Origin: Nissolia schottii
Taxonomy: Eukaryota; Streptophyta; Magnoliopsida; Fabales; Fabaceae
Assembly (NCBI GenBank): GCA_003254905.1
Contig: QANU01066119.1
Location: 479,867-543,866, forward strand
Direction of reading: 5' to 3'
Length of the DNA stretch: 64,000 bases
The notes under the pieces are model-generated. The model searched no databases. It saw only the letters and a program-made list of their open reading frames with translations, and was not told where the DNA came from. The translations under genes were made by a program, and so were the position numbers. Shown here piece by piece: positions 12,261-26,180 of the stretch (positions within the stretch are counted from its first letter, which is position 1; each line of letters starts with the position of its first letter).

Positions 12261-14940
12261 AAGAGAGTTTGGTACAGCCTATGTGTATTGAACACTTAAT
12301 GAATGTGAGAGGCAATGTGCCTAAAATTTATGGGGAATAAAATAAAATACGTAAGAATACTTTATATTATTACCATTGTTACTATTCACACCAACAAAAT
12401 ATATTATAATATTTTACACCAAATTTTAATGAGAAAAACCCTTTAAAATAATGAAAGAAAAATCACATGTCAAAATCTAAATTTTTTTGTACTATATCTT
12501 AAGGATTATTATGATATCCAAACTAGCTACAGTACTCTATCCAAAATATAATTTATGAAACTCTCTTCTACTATAATTTAGAGTACTACAAAAAACTAAG
12601 AAATATCTCTAAAATCTTCGGTATATGTTCACTCACTCACTAAACTCTTGGAATCCTTCTCAATCTCTCTATTTATGATCTACTCTCTACCAAAGCAATT
12701 GTTGTGCTTTTGTTGGAATTAATGGTTGAGTAAATAATTTTTTTAATCCTAATATTTCAAAGTCGATATATCCGTTTAATCCAAAATAAGAATTTGATTC
12801 TGATTTAATTATAACATTTTGAATTTTAACATTAATTTAATTATATACGGAAAAAAAAAAGAGTTAGGAGAAGAAAAGGTTCGGGAAAAAGAGATGGCAG
12901 AGGCAGAGGAGACATGGGTCGTTTGATTATAGTTGGAATTAAAATGTACTAAGAAGGGCATAATTGTCATTAAAAAAGTTATGTGCAGTGCACGTTACTA
13001 CTTAACAACAGGAATGTATATTGAGGAAACTCAGACATCGTGCTAAACATTTTTGAATTTGGAGGCTTAATGCACATGAGGTATGAACTCCATTTTCTCC
13101 CTAGTATAGATAGAAAGCAACATTTAAAATTTAAATTTGAGTATCAATTTTGAGTAATTAACACTATACATGAGATGGAATAGAAGAAATAGAATTATAA
13201 CTAAAAAGTGTGTTTCGCAATTATTACATAAAATTTTCTGAAGAGAATTTTGATTTGACAATAACAAAAATATGTCACAGGAATAGGACCGTTACTGTTT
13301 TTTGTGGTTAAAACGTGTGAATAATTTTTCAGGAAATGTTTTTAAAGGAAATTCTAACAAAATAACAAAATTTTCTGCTCATACTTTGGATAGGATATGG
13401 ATCACGCCTTGGTTAGGTAGGGGACAGTCAAACCAAAATATACTTTGAAACCGCTCAAACATTTTTATCCTTCAAATCGTGTTGAAAAAATGTACAAGAT
13501 AGTCGTACTTACAATGGCGGATAGTAGAGAAAGAATTATAATTTTTTTTTCAAAAAGCTTAAAATGTTTGATAGAAACAATTGATCTCTCAAATAAGAGC
13601 TATGTTGTTCGAAAGTGTGTGTAATATTTAAAAAAATGAGGGAGTTTGTAAGAATCAAACTCTATAAAATTTGGTCATAAAAACTTTTATATTATATTAA
13701 GAACTTTTTCAAAGGTTTAGTTTGTTTAATAAAAATAATTGAATAATTTTATAACGAAGATGATGCGTTACATAAGAAAGCCTACGGACTAAAAAGAGTT
13801 AGAAATGAGAGAGAGAGAGAGGGAGTTGCTATAACATCTATTAAAAAAATGATAGAATTCTGTCCTATATTGTTTGATGACCGAATAGGCACAAAAACCC
13901 TAATCGCCATGATATACAATGGGCGATTAACCATCAAACTAAGATAAGTAATCTAATTTAGACACTACAATTTTTTGTATTCTAATTAGAGTGTCAAAGT
14001 CCATATAGTAGGTCCACTCTCGATGTTACCCAAATTAAAGAGCGCTTAGATCAGTGAAGAAAGAACATAAAGATATCGAGAGTCGTCATCTTACATCTTC
14101 ATATCAGAACACAAGGTTTGATTATATGAAGGATAATAAAATTTTAATATTATACAGCGTTATATATTATTGTGTATATAAAATGCTATATTATAGAAGG
14201 TAATATTATTCTTTAACTGCAACTAACAATTCTAATCAAAAGTAGTAAATAAATAAATAATAATAATAATAATAAACAGTAATTTTATTAATTAAAAATT
14301 AATAAAAAATATTATTAGTATTCAAATACTGTTTATTTTTTAAGCATACTTATTTTAAACATTTCTTTTAGTTTGTTATATACAATTATGTATAGTTTAT
14401 ATTAAATAATATTTATTACTTATTTCTATGCTTTAATAAATATTTATTATTATAATAATATATAAAAAAATAGATAATTGTTTCTCTATTTATTATACAT
14501 ATATATTGATATTTCTTATTTCTTACAATCAAATATAACAAGAAATATAATAAATTAATATGTTTTGTAAATTATATAATTACAAATGTAAAAATTAATA
14601 TGATTCTAGAGAAGAAGAAAAAAAATTAAAGCCTTACTCTATATATCAAAGATTAATCATGACCTATTCCTTGCTCTCAAGACTCTATAATGTATTAGTT
14701 AATATAATACATTAGTTATATCAAATGATAGATAAAGCATCAAACACACGATTCATCGAGTAGTAGACAAGTTCATCTCCTTTCTAAAAAGTCTTAGATT
14801 TAAGATTTGAGAAAGAAAAAAATCTATGTATTAGGAGGGACAACCACAATTCGCACTTCTGTTGGACAATTAGTTGGTCTCAATAATAATATATATTTTA
14901 TTAACTTATACAATTTATCCCCATGTATATAGAGAAGGAA
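12261..14940. other. AT-rich spacer
   Basis: No gene recognised. Contains a short (GA)n tract near 13808-13822 and (AAT)n-type runs near 14250-14275. ORFs are short and AT-driven. Confidence 0.4.
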
Positions 14941-15104
14941 ATAGATTCTCTCATGTCATTTTATCACATGATAAGGATATGTTTAGTCTCTCACTATTAA
15001 TTGAGAAAATAAGATCTAAACATGACATAAACAATTAAAAAATTAATTGTAAAAAATTAAACATAACATTGTCATGTGAAAAAATGACATAAAAGAATCT
15101 ATAT
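14941..15104. repeat. Foldback (MITE-like) element, about 165 bp
   Basis: ATAGATTCTCTCATGTCATT...TCACATGATAAGGATATGTTTA at the left pairs with the reverse complement of the right end (...AACATAACATTGTCATGTGA...AAAAGAATCTATAT), about 45 bp with scattered mismatches. No confident TSD could be defined. Confidence 0.6.
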
Positions 15105-18015
15105 ATCTTGCCAAACATTCCCTTAAAGACAATCACCTAATACATTAATAAATAAAAACATTGATATAACAAGACTTGGCATATAAACAACTCTATGCAA
15201 CTTAAACAGATATCCTATGCTGTACCTATTAGAGACACCAAGGAACAAATTTTCCTGTTTGGGGACTAAGAAGCCCGGTTGGACAAGTGGCATGCAAAGT
15301 AACAATAGCTTTCCACAACTCCTAAGCAAAGGTGGAAGTGACAGCCATCTTTTTCAGCAAAGTTAGGGTTTATATTTTTTATTTTATTTTATATTACTTT
15401 GCCAAAGTGTCTCTGTGAGGGAACAACAAAAAAACCTTTGTATAGAGGCTACAAAATTAGCCGAGGGTCTACCTAAATTGAAATCAGTAACACAAAAAGA
15501 AATATATGGAATTTATTTGCAGTAAGGACAAAAGAAAGCCAACGAAATTTAAAGATCTCTGAAGAATTTCTGCTATCACTGACAGGCATTTTACATGTAT
15601 CTGTGTGTAGAGAAAGTGATGTCTGAGGAGTCAAATCAGTGATGCATTCCCCGGATAAATATATGTGTGTGCATGAGCCCTGCGTAAATAATAATTGCTT
15701 AAAATTCATTTGTAAATTGAATTAGAGTTACAAGTTAAAATGAAATGAGTTTATTTTTTATACCTAAATAATTGCAAAATATTTTTATATCGCTATGCAA
15801 TTAAATTTGTATCTTGATCAGTACTGTTTCCTTAATCTGTGTTGATTATGTGTTATTTTTCTGGAATTTTGTGTCCCTGAATTTTTTTTTAGAAGCTTTG
15901 ATGAAGCATCATCTATATGAAACATGTAATGTTTTGAGTTGTGGTGGATAGTTTCCTTGTGTTATTTAATCCTTTCAATTAATCATAGAAAAAATGCAAT
16001 TAAATCATTTTATTGATTTAATTTTAAAAGTAACAAATGTAAAAAAAAAATATTGATGATATGACAAATTTTGATTAGTCATATTTTTAATTTTATCAGC
16101 CAATGGCAGAAATAAGTTTTATTAATAGTTTGAATTAATTAAAAGATATAATGCTCACGCCAAAAAAGACAAAATAGATACCTTTTCTTTTGGCTAGGGT
16201 ATAAGCTCACCATGATTAGGTGATTCCAATTGCTTTGTATAGATGTAGTGGTCTAGGTTGACCAAGCTTTTATGTGGACCTAGCAAAATATGTAGCAACT
16301 TACTTTTAGGCTCATCACAACTTCTCCAAGAATCCAAGTGCATTTAGACAAAAATTAAAGCTAGAATAGTTAAGGAAAAAAAAACCCTAGAATTACTAGA
16401 GAAAGAGGAGAACAGAGATATTCATATAAGAGGTGTAAATGTTTCAGTAGCATAGGGAGAATGTTGACTTGATGGATCGATGATTAATGAATTCTCAAAA
16501 GAAATAAAGACTAAAGCTAGCTATTATTTAGTCCCCTTTTTAGTTTCTTTATCCTCTAGCTAGTTAATAATTAGATACTCCTGGTGAGGTTTACTTTCAA
16601 TGTTTATCTTTGGTCAAATTTTCATGGAGGTTATTTTCCTATAATTTTCTTGGTTTTTCTATTAATCTTATGCAAAGCTCGATGGATAACTTGAATCTAA
16701 TAACATGGAATTAGTTTGAAAAACCTAAGGGGCATTTATTTTATGGAATGTCAAACCATTCCGTGGAATAATCACTTCTCATCACAGGGTTGGGAATAAG
16801 AGGGAGAACAGATCAAGCCAAGTCATATACTAATTAAATCAGATTTATATCACAAATTTTTTGTCTGAGTTTAATCTATTATTTGTTAAAGGCCTTTTTT
16901 TTAACTCGACCTGACTTATTTTAAAATTCTGACCTGACCTAGGGCCTAGTATACCGATATTTTTAAATAAATGTATTGTAAGTCTCTTTATTAATAATAT
17001 TATATTATTTTAATAAATAAATTTATCTTTGAATAAATGAATATATATTATAATAATGTATGAATATATTACATTTATAGAAATTAGCATAACAATTCAA
17101 GTTAGTTTAGTGGTAGATTGGTAGGAAGTGACATGACTTGTTTCAAATGTTACATCATTAACTTTTTAAAATAATTATATATATATATATATATATATAT
17201 AGATGTATGGATTTAAACAGACCGGCCTACTAAGCCAAAAAGGCTTCGCGGTTAGCCTAGGCCTGACTTATTTAACTAAATAGGCTTTTTATTTGACTTG
17301 GGCCTAAGTCATTTTTTTAAACAAACTGAGCCAGGCTAGACTTTTAGTAGGTTAGGTCATCGGCCTCATCAAGTCGCCTAGCATGTTCTCACCCCTAGTT
17401 GGAAATGCCATGTTTCACATGACATATAAATGAAGATTGTTATGCAAAAATGTCAATTTGTTCTTCAATCATCTAACTTTTCGCTCTACTTTAAATATGT
17501 TAGGGCTATATTGAGTAAAATATACTCTATTCGTCCACTTTTTGTTGTCATTTTTGACAAGACACACATATTAAAAAATTATTTAATGATCATTGATATA
17601 GAAAAGAACATAGAGTGTATAGACTAAATTAATCATAAATAATTAGTGTTATACCTATTAGGTGTCATTGAAAGGATGAGAGATAATAAGGATATAATTG
17701 GAGAAAAAATAGACATTTAATGCTTCTTTAATCTAATTAAATGACGAGTAATATTGGACAAAATTTTGATAAGAAATTACAACAAAAATTGGATGGAGGA
17801 AGTAACGATCTTAAGATAAACTCTAATATCATTTTAATAATTGAGTGAGTCTAACTCAACCCTAAAAATTAATTCATAAAAAGAGAAATGTTCAATTCTT
17901 ATTAAAGTTATTTAGGCATTATCTCTAGGTAACGTGAGCCTCTAATTGAAAATGCATTCAATATAGATTAATTTTTTTTTGTTGGACTGGTTGACTAGGG
18001 TTCCCTTTATTATAA
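15105..18015. other. AT-rich spacer with old repeat fragments and (TA)n
   Basis: A (TA)n tract lies at about 17177-17200. Around 16880-17400 there is a degenerate GGCCT/AGGCC-rich repeat (GCCTAGGCCTGACTTATTT...CATGTTCTCACCCCTAG) of the kind dispersed in legume genomes. I could not define its ends. Short ORFs near 15123-15709 show no recognisable domain. Confidence 0.35.
17177..17200. repeat. (TA)n microsatellite
   Basis: Uninterrupted TA dinucleotides. Confidence 0.9.
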
Positions 18016-18018
18016 GGG

Positions 18019-19302
18019 TGTTGTTACATGTATACCTTAAATACTGCCACTGTACTGCCACCTAAGAGATTTTATACGTAAGACCCACTAACAAAACTCA
18101 CAATGCCCATGTTCCACACATCGTGTGCACCAACTCTACCGCTGTGCACAAACATTTTGAACTGTTGTGCAAAAATATTTTTAAATGTTATGCAGCAGCA
18201 AAATTTTCAACTGTTGTGCACAAATATTTTGAACTGTCGTGCACAAACATTTTGAACTGTTGTGCAAAAAATTTTGCAACTGTTGTGCATAAACATTTTG
18301 AATTGTTGTGCACAAACATTTTGAACTGTCTTGCACAAACATTTTTAACTGTTGTGTACAAACGTTTTTAACCGTTGTGCACAAACGTTTTCAACTATTA
18401 TGCCCAAATATTTTGAACTATTTAAAATGTTTGTGCACGATAACTAAAAATGTTTGTGCACAACAGTTAAAAATGTTTGTACATGATAATTAAAAATGTT
18501 TGTGCACCATAATAAAAATTTTGTCCATGTTAGTTAAAAATGTTTGTGTAATATGTTAAAAATGTGTGTACACACACCTGTGAATGTTTGTGCATGATAG
18601 TTGAAAATGTTTGTGCACGATAGTAAGTATTTGCTCACATCAGTTAAAAACGAATTAATAAATGACAGTTTAAAATGTTTGTGCACGATAATTAAAAATG
18701 TTTGTGAATTATAGTTAAAAATGTTTGTGTATGGTAGCTGTGAATGTTTGTGCATGATAGTTAAAAATATTTATGCATAATAGTTAAAAATGTTTTTGCA
18801 AGTTTTAAGACGTGATAACATATTCAACTATCGTGCACAAACATTTCCACCTATTGTGCACAAATATTTTCAACTATGGTGGACAAACATTAACAACAAC
18901 AGTGCACAAACAACTCAGTAGTTGATGAGGAGCTACGGTGGATTCCTATCAAAATAAACACATTGATTCCTTCCAAAGTTTTACAGAAATGTACCTAGAC
19001 TCCATAGATGAGCTTGTTCAAAAATAGAAAACGAAACAAAGGAAGAATATGAAGAAGACGAAGAACTACGATGCGGACAAAGAAGAAAAAGAATGATAGT
19101 GACATCGACGAATGATGATGAGAAGAATGAAGACAAAGAAAGAAGAAGAAGGATGAAGGCTGCGTTAGAGCTGAGAGTTTTGGGTTGAGTGGGTGCGTAA
19201 AAGTTTGTTATAACGTGAGAGTGAGTGCACATGGGTTAATCGTATAAAATCATTGGTTAACAGTACGGTTACAGATCATAAGATAAGATGTACACCAATC
19301 AT
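18019..19302. mobile_element. Candidate non-autonomous DNA element with degenerate long TIRs
   Basis: Left sequence GTGTTGTTACATGTATACCTT ... GCCACTGTACTGCC ... GATTTTATAC (18019-18077) has a degenerate inverted counterpart at the right: GTATAAAATC ... AACAGTACGGTTAC ... AAGATAAGATGTACACCAA (19239-19300). Between them are the 23-bp inverted array and a purine-rich block (19020-19160). Similarity of the two ends is patchy and no TSD could be fixed, so this is a hypothesis for one element enclosing the array. Confidence 0.45.
18140..18915. repeat. Inverted tandem array of about 23-bp units built on TGTGCACAAACATTTT
   Basis: From about 18140 to 18415 the unit GTGCACAAACATTTTGAACTGTT recurs head to tail with a period near 23 bp. 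At about 18420 the orientation flips and the reverse complement (AAAATGTTTGTGCACGATAGTT) repeats to about 18800. Forward units return at 18825-18915. Each unit holds the palindrome TGTGCACA or a variant. Period 23 is not a multiple of 3, so the Cys/His/Asn-rich short ORFs in it are by-products and not a real protein. Confidence 0.9.
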
Positions 19303-20353
19303 TTTTCTTATTTTAAAAGCAACAATAACGGTTAACCCTTTTTCTCACTAGGTAGAGTGATATTCGAATTAAGTATAGCAGTTCAAGAAAAAAAAGTCAC
19401 AGTGTACTTTCAATTTAATTTTGTAAAATCTATTGCAAATTTTAATTGGTCTAATATGAGAAGAAATGGTAAAAAAAATTGAAAATATAAAATCAACCAT
19501 ATCATGAGACTCTTGGTTCCTCTGTCACTCTATCCAGAGGTAGGGTCCTCACAATTATATGATCATTTGTTAGATAAAAACACAACCACCATTATTCCTT
19601 GGATGTGCCGAAGGAAATGATCCTCAATAGCATGTTTGATTTTGCCATATTCTCAACATAAAACCCGTGTTAGACAGAAGAAAAGGGGTTTTCTTAAAGA
19701 AATTTGGCCAAAAGTTACAATTTATTATAAAAAAAATTGATTTAAACTATACTTTGTTATTAATTACACTTTAAAAGCATATTTTTAGATGTAAAAAATA
19801 AATGGTTTTATTGGTCAAAAGGTCTTCTCATTTAGACTATCCTACAAAAAGTGATACATTAATATTTAGTAAAAAAAAGAATACTTACAAAAAATGTAAC
19901 ATATTTTATAGTGTATTATGAAGTTAAGATTATACTTTATTAAAATGTTGTCTAATTAAAGATGACCTTAGGTTATGAAAAATAAATCTTTGATAAATAA
20001 AAATATTTTTTTTTTGTTAAATGACACACTTTAAGTATAATTAATAACATGTGTGGTTTCAAGTCAAATTTTATTTTTATAGTGGGAAAATGCATTAGAA
20101 ATTGGGATCATGCTGGAATTTTGAGATTTCAATAATCCAAAATCCACTGATCAATTAATTTATGAAAGTTCGGAAAATAGGAAGTATTCGACCGAATAAT
20201 GATAGGGTTGTCATGATTGAATCTTTGAAAAAGATTACGATCACGAAAGATGAGAGAGAGTATCAGAAATTCAGAATCAATGGGTCAACCAAGCAAATCT
20301 ATAGTTAGGTGCATATGGTCGAGGTGGTAGTAAATGTTTTTTTTTTCCTAAAA
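19303..20353. other. AT-rich spacer
   Basis: No gene, RNA gene or clear repeat recognised. Confidence 0.4.
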
Positions 20354-20359
20354 AAAATG

Positions 20360-20827
20360 TTAAAATACTCTTTAATTCTTTAATTATATCAATTTATTCA
20401 ATTTAATTTTAGATTTTTTAAAATTAGTTTGATCATCTATTTGTAAATTGTCAGTTATTTTAATCATATATTAGTCCTCTAATTATTATGGTAATAAACA
20501 ATGTTGTTACGACCATTAAGAGACTAAAATGATGTCATGTTGAGAATAAACAAAAGAAAAGTAAGAAGAAAAAACACAATTTTTGGGTTAAGGTGATGAG
20601 GCAACCTCAAAATGATGAAGCCCCCAAAAATTTAGTTTTTTTTTTCATTTTTTTTGGCAGATTTGATGCATTTAATAGTCACTCTAGTGTCATTAACTAT
20701 CACATCAACATTGTTTGTTAAGAAGGAATAAAGTGACCGACTATTTACAAATAAAAGACTGAATCAAATATTTTAAAAAATACATGATCAAATTGAACAA
20801 TAATTAGATAACTAAAAGAGTATTTCC
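20360..20827. repeat. Foldback element with about 200-bp degenerate inverted repeats
   Basis: The left arm (…AAAATACTCTTTAATT…TTTGATCATCTATTTGTAAAT…AACAATGTTG) pairs with the right arm read on the minus strand (GAAATACTCTTTTAGTT…TTTGATCATGTATTTTTT…TTTGTAAATAGTCGG…AACAATGTTG). Arms meet around a T-rich centre near 20640. It is MITE-like, with boundaries good to about 10 bp. Confidence 0.7.
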
Positions 20828-20880
20828 TTTATTTTAATGTTCAGAAACAATTATTTATAAAAATAGTAATTAAAAAATGA

Positions 20881-21616
20881 GTAAAATACAATTTTCTCCC
20901 TTATGAAATACTTAAATTATACTAATCATCTTTTCCGTTTTGAAAACATACACTCCCTTCCCTTAATAAATGAAAAAAATATAATTTAATATTTATTCAT
21001 ATTTTTAATCAAAATACCATTCACAAATAGTCAATGCATATCGAAAATTTTCAAAAAAGTAAAAAATATGTGATTAATAATAACAAAAATAATAATGATA
21101 GATAATTATGATACTTACATAAAAATAATAATTATATAAACGTGTTTCTGCGTTACTTTAAGATAATTTAGTTAGGATTATGGAGAAATCTAATTTTAAT
21201 TTTTTATTGTTAATAATTCTTTTGTTTGAATTAAAAAAGTGAAAGAAGAAGATTTATTATTTTATTATAAAAATATACACTAATATTTTTAAATTAATTT
21301 TTAAGAAAATACTTAATTTTTATTTAAAAAATTATTATAGATTTTTATTAATAATTTTTTTTACTAGAATAATTTTAATATAATTGTCATAATTATACAT
21401 CAATATTATTATATTTTTATTAGGCATATTTTTTTTATTTTGTTAAATAATTTCAATATGTTTGACTATTTGTGAAGGATATTTTGATCAAAAATATGAA
21501 TAAGGATTAAATTATAACTTATTTTTATTTATTAGGAGAGGAGAGAGTATGTCTTTAACATGAAGGAGAGAGATGTGTAATTTAGACATCTCATAAAGAA
21601 GAGAATTGCATTTTAC
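20881..21616. repeat. Foldback element with about 170-bp inverted repeats
   Basis: GTAAAATACAATTTTCTCCC at 20881 pairs with the right end ...GAGAATTGCATTTTAC at 21616. The match continues through CATACACTCCC, TAATTTAATATTTATTCATA and CACAAATAGTCAA on both arms. The centre (21070-21450) is very AT-rich and non-coding. It lies only about 50 bp from the preceding foldback. No convincing TSD. Confidence 0.75.
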
Positions 21617-24600
21617 TAAAACAAAATTAAGAATTTTACTAACAAGTACCTTAATAAAAAAAAAAACAAAAATTTTGTTAAAAAACAAAAGTAAAAACTT
21701 TGTATTAAAAAAATAAAAGTTATATATATAATAATATTAAATGCTTTAGAAGCTCAAAACTTTATTTTTAGCTTCCTTAACCAATTAGGAGATGTCGTAT
21801 ATGAATGGCAAGACGTTGTCAAAGTGATGACCCCACCTTCGGAAATTAGATAGACATCATTCTTAAAATTGATTATACATTCAATTCAGTTTACGACGCC
21901 TTTATTTTGAGGAATAAAAAGCATGAGAAAGAAAAACAAAGTGATAAACTGTCATCCAAGGTGAATATCGACTTATTCGAGTCATACTTTTTAGATGAAT
22001 TTATTTAATCAATAAATTTAAAGACGGGTTGAACGAGTTAAATTATGTGATTTTGAATGGAATAATTTGTCTGAGTCGATTTGTTGTGTTGTTGAGCAAT
22101 TTGAGCAAGTTAACAAGTGATCAAGGTATTTTTTTTAAAGAAATTTTTTGTCATTGTTTTGAGATTTTTGGGGTTTCTTTGTGGCGTTTAGGATGTTTTT
22201 TGTCTTCCTTTTTTTAGTGGGGGATTATGGCTAATTTTTTGGACTAATTTGATATTTTTTTTCCTATCAATGATTGAGGGCATTGGATTGAGTTTGGTAG
22301 CATTAGGTAGAAGAAAAAAAAAGCATTTGTCAGACAAACAAGTCAATTCAATTTCAGAATTCAGTAATTAGTCATCTAACCAACAAAGTATCGAGTCGAC
22401 CGAGTTCTCATCCCAGGCCCGATCAGCTTCAAGTCAAGCAAGTTTGACAAGTTAGCTCATCCAATGTAAACCACTCCCGCCATGCTCTACTAGCCAATAA
22501 CCATTGTAGCAAATTTGGTGACTAAATTGCAAGATATTTTGTTAGGCACTTAATTAATGAGAGGTGGGTCTACACAAACTTTCAATAACACAATTATTAC
22601 CACTCGTACTCTCTAATAAAGTCTAGAAATATTCTAAAACTCTAAAATATATAAAAAAAAATTGACAATTATTTGAAGAAACTAACTTTTAAAAAAATCA
22701 AAATTGGAAAAATTAAATTAAACTCATTTATGTAGGATTATAAAGTACGATAAGAAAATGGTTAATTGGAATAATTTGGATTCATAAAAGAACAAAGGAA
22801 TCAGAATGAACAGTAGGAATTCGAAATAAAGACGATAAGGTACTGTGTGCACTATGCAATTGATTGCAAACAAAGAGAGAAAAGGGAGCTGGGGAAATTA
22901 ATGGCAGAAGTGATGTGGGTCACAAGCATTGATCAGCTCTGAATGTGTTAGAAAACAAGATGGTGTCTAGCATAACATCTTGATTGCAGTACTGGCCCGC
23001 TTTGTTAGGGCTTCATTTTTTTTTAGGGAGGGAGAAGAATGAGAAATATTACTTTTGAAAGTTTCCTTTTTTTGTTTTAAAGTTTAATTTGTCATATTAC
23101 TTATTCTACACGTATGTATTTGTTTAAATTTGAAATTAAAAATGCAATAGATGAATTTAGATTTTGATAAATACTTTATATGTATAGAATTAATACGAAG
23201 ATAAGTTATGCTAAATAGTAAGACTCCTAAACATTTTTCGAGAAGAAATAACATCTTGGTTTTTATGTTGAGACAAACAAAACAAAAATATTAGTGACAA
23301 AGACACGTTTAAAAAGTGATGTGGAAACAAAAATTAAAATTGTCTTTGTCTTAAGATAATTTTTAAGTTAATTTTTTAATTAAAAAAAGAAAAACGCAAG
23401 AAATGTGTCTTAAGAACAACTTTAAAATTAATCTATGCCCTTCTAAAACTAAAAGGTACAAGAGACGCGTCTATAAATGAAGCATATGCCATTAGATGCA
23501 TGTGGGGCATCACTTGGATATATTTACACGCTTATTTAAAATGAAATTATATCATTGCCTGTGATTTCAATTCATGTGGCATTCCACGTATATTTATGTA
23601 CTTTCTGTCTTTTTTTTATATATCTAAAACTTGACAATTTTAATATATTTTAAAATTATTATATATGGTTAATTAATTAATTAATTAATTATATATACTA
23701 ATTTAATAATGTACCAAAATTGTCGAGGAATAAAGGGAGTAACAATTTTAAGAGAGAGTCTATTAAGAAATTAGGGTGAATGTCTTAATTTATTCATGAA
23801 CTTTTTATTGATATTTATATTGGTTCATCAACAAAAAACATCTCTAATTGATTCTTAAGGTAGTATTTAGAAAACGTTTTGGAACAGAAAATACGGAGAC
23901 AACAGGAACATAAGCATGTTCGGAGAAGGAGACGAAAACATAAAACTTAAAATTATTTAAAATTATTTTTATCTTATAATAATTTTTTTAACTAATTTTT
24001 ATACATTTAAAAAAGAATGTCGTATCTCCAAATGGAGGGACGCAACCTGCGACGCTTACCAAATGCTACCCAAATGCCCCTCATTAGTCCCAGACAGTTT
24101 AAGCATTACATTCGTTAATCTCTGAACATCTCAAGTAAAATGATTAACGAGAATGAAATTTAAAATGGTTAGAGAATAATGAATAGTTTTTTTTATTAAA
24201 TAACTAACGTAGATATCCATAAAAAAATTTAAGCAGCAATTAGAACATTAGTATAAGGAATAAAGAACAAAGTATTGATTTGATGGACATAATAAAATAA
24301 GTATTGGTGTGATGGTGAAATGGAATTGTAGAGAAACGAGGAGAGGAGAGAGGGGCCTGTAAAAGGGGTCATAAGTTTGAAAAGAACAGGTGAATGAGAG
24401 AAAGCTAATGACTCTCCATGCACACGTCCCTTTCCCTCTCCGTTCCCCCACCTCTGCCGCCTCTCTGCCTTCTCTTTCTCTCTTTGGGAATGCCAACCAT
24501 TCATTTCTTTGTGTTTTTCTCATTTTCATAAAAAATTAGTATTACTGCTACTACTACACAATTTTGTCCCGCTACATTTTTTCAAAGTAAAAGTTTATTT

Positions 24601-26180
24601 ATCAGAATTCTTATGTAAAAAAAATTAATTGAATAAGTTATAAATGAGTAAAAATAATTACGTATTCATTCAAATGTAAGAATGAATGATTACACATCTC
24701 TTTGAAAAAAAGAGTTATGACAAACAAAAATCTAACGGTTTAGTATTTATTTTAATGTTTTTATTTGTATTTAAATTTCTTCAAGAAAATTGAACTTTTG
24801 AGTAAATATTATCATTTTTACTTTTTTTTTCTAAATATAATCCAGACCGAGTCGGTTTTTGATGGAGTAAAATTCTTGGAAAATTAGACTTTAATATGAC
24901 TAATCAAATTATTTTTGCTATTGGATGATAAATATTTTAAAAATAATTAGTGTGATACATGACTAATTTTTAATTATAAATAATCATAAAATATTAATAC
25001 ATTTGAAATTGATGGAGGTCTTAAAAATAATAGTGCTAATTATGTGAGGGACTCTAAAGTTTCTCTCCTAAACCCTCCATGACCGTTTTTTCATTTAAAA
25101 AAAAACACCACAAGTTTTGGGTTAAGAAATAAACACTCTCATATCATGAAGACGTTTTAAATAAAAATTGGTTGAACTTAAATAAACCATGCTAAAAAGT
25201 TTATTATATAGAGATAATGACTACATAGCATAAAAAAAAGAGACAATGACTACAATGATACATTATAGATGACAATAAAGTAAAACAAAAAATTACATAC
25301 AAACAATAAGATAAACATACAACCAGGGACATTACCCAAAAAATAATCTACAAGGATAAGACAAAAACATGTTGGATCTAAATCCTAACTAACATAAGTA
25401 CTATTTTTCTAGATATACAAAGTATTAAAGTCAATGTCACATATTTCATGTTCCTAAGGAATAGGGTTAAGATAACATTATAAGAACTTAGACAATTTTA
25501 TTGTTAGAATTAACTTTTAGGTTGAGTTAGACTCACTAAATTTTAAAATAACATTAGAATATATTATGTTATTTGGATATATTTAGTTTTACAAACTTTA
25601 TGCTTCTCATATTCAATTTTAGGCAGGAGAAACTTTACCAAGTCGCACACGCTCCTTAATGATATGACCAACACATCTTTTATAAAACCTTGAACTATCT
25701 CCTAGGGTTGAATTATGCTCAACCAATTTTAAGATAACTTTACTTGGTAACAAAACCATTTGCTTGAATTAGATTAAATTTGTTAGTACCATTAATAACA
25801 ACATGATTTAAGCAAAAATCACTCATAACATAGTATAATGATAAATACGTATATGTTAACATCGTGTTCTACTTATAAATGAGTATAAACAACACAACTT
25901 AATAAACTTAAATACTAATAGTAATTAGTCTAATAAAACAAGTATACATAAGATAAAAAATGGAGAGAGAAGAATGACATTTATAGGTTGTGTTCGGTCT
26001 ATATTATTCCATACGTGTGATTTGAATTAATTTTATGTTGGACTTGGGCAATTTGTCACCTCACCCATCATTTATCTTTTAATGAAATTTTATTGAGACT
26101 CGCACTCTATTACATCTCATCCAATAATAAGTAAGTCAACGCAATACGTCACTCAAAATGAGTACAAATAATATTTCTGG
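21617..26180. other. AT-rich spacer upstream of the YABBY gene
   Basis: No gene recognised. 23666-23690 is an (ATTA)n run. 23866-24073 may be a small element: GGTAGTATTTAG at the left resembles the inverse of CAAATGCTACC at the right. A pyrimidine-rich block lies at 24418-24485. Distal promoter elements of the YABBY gene may be here but I cannot point to one. Confidence 0.35.

Noticed and set aside
18123-18500. Cys/His/Asn-rich ORFs on both strands around 18.1-18.7 kb
   Set aside because: They arise from the 23-bp repeat read in rotating frames. The period is not a multiple of three and there is no start or splice context.
23866-24073. Small MITE with GGTAGYATTT ends
   Set aside because: The end similarity is only about 10-15 bp with mismatches and no target duplication was found, so it is mentioned only within the spacer entry.
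17816-25560. GAGTCTAACTCAACC-type words at about 17.85 kb and inversely near 25.52 kb
   Set aside because: These look like remnants of a common legume dispersed repeat. Their ends and relation could not be defined by eye.
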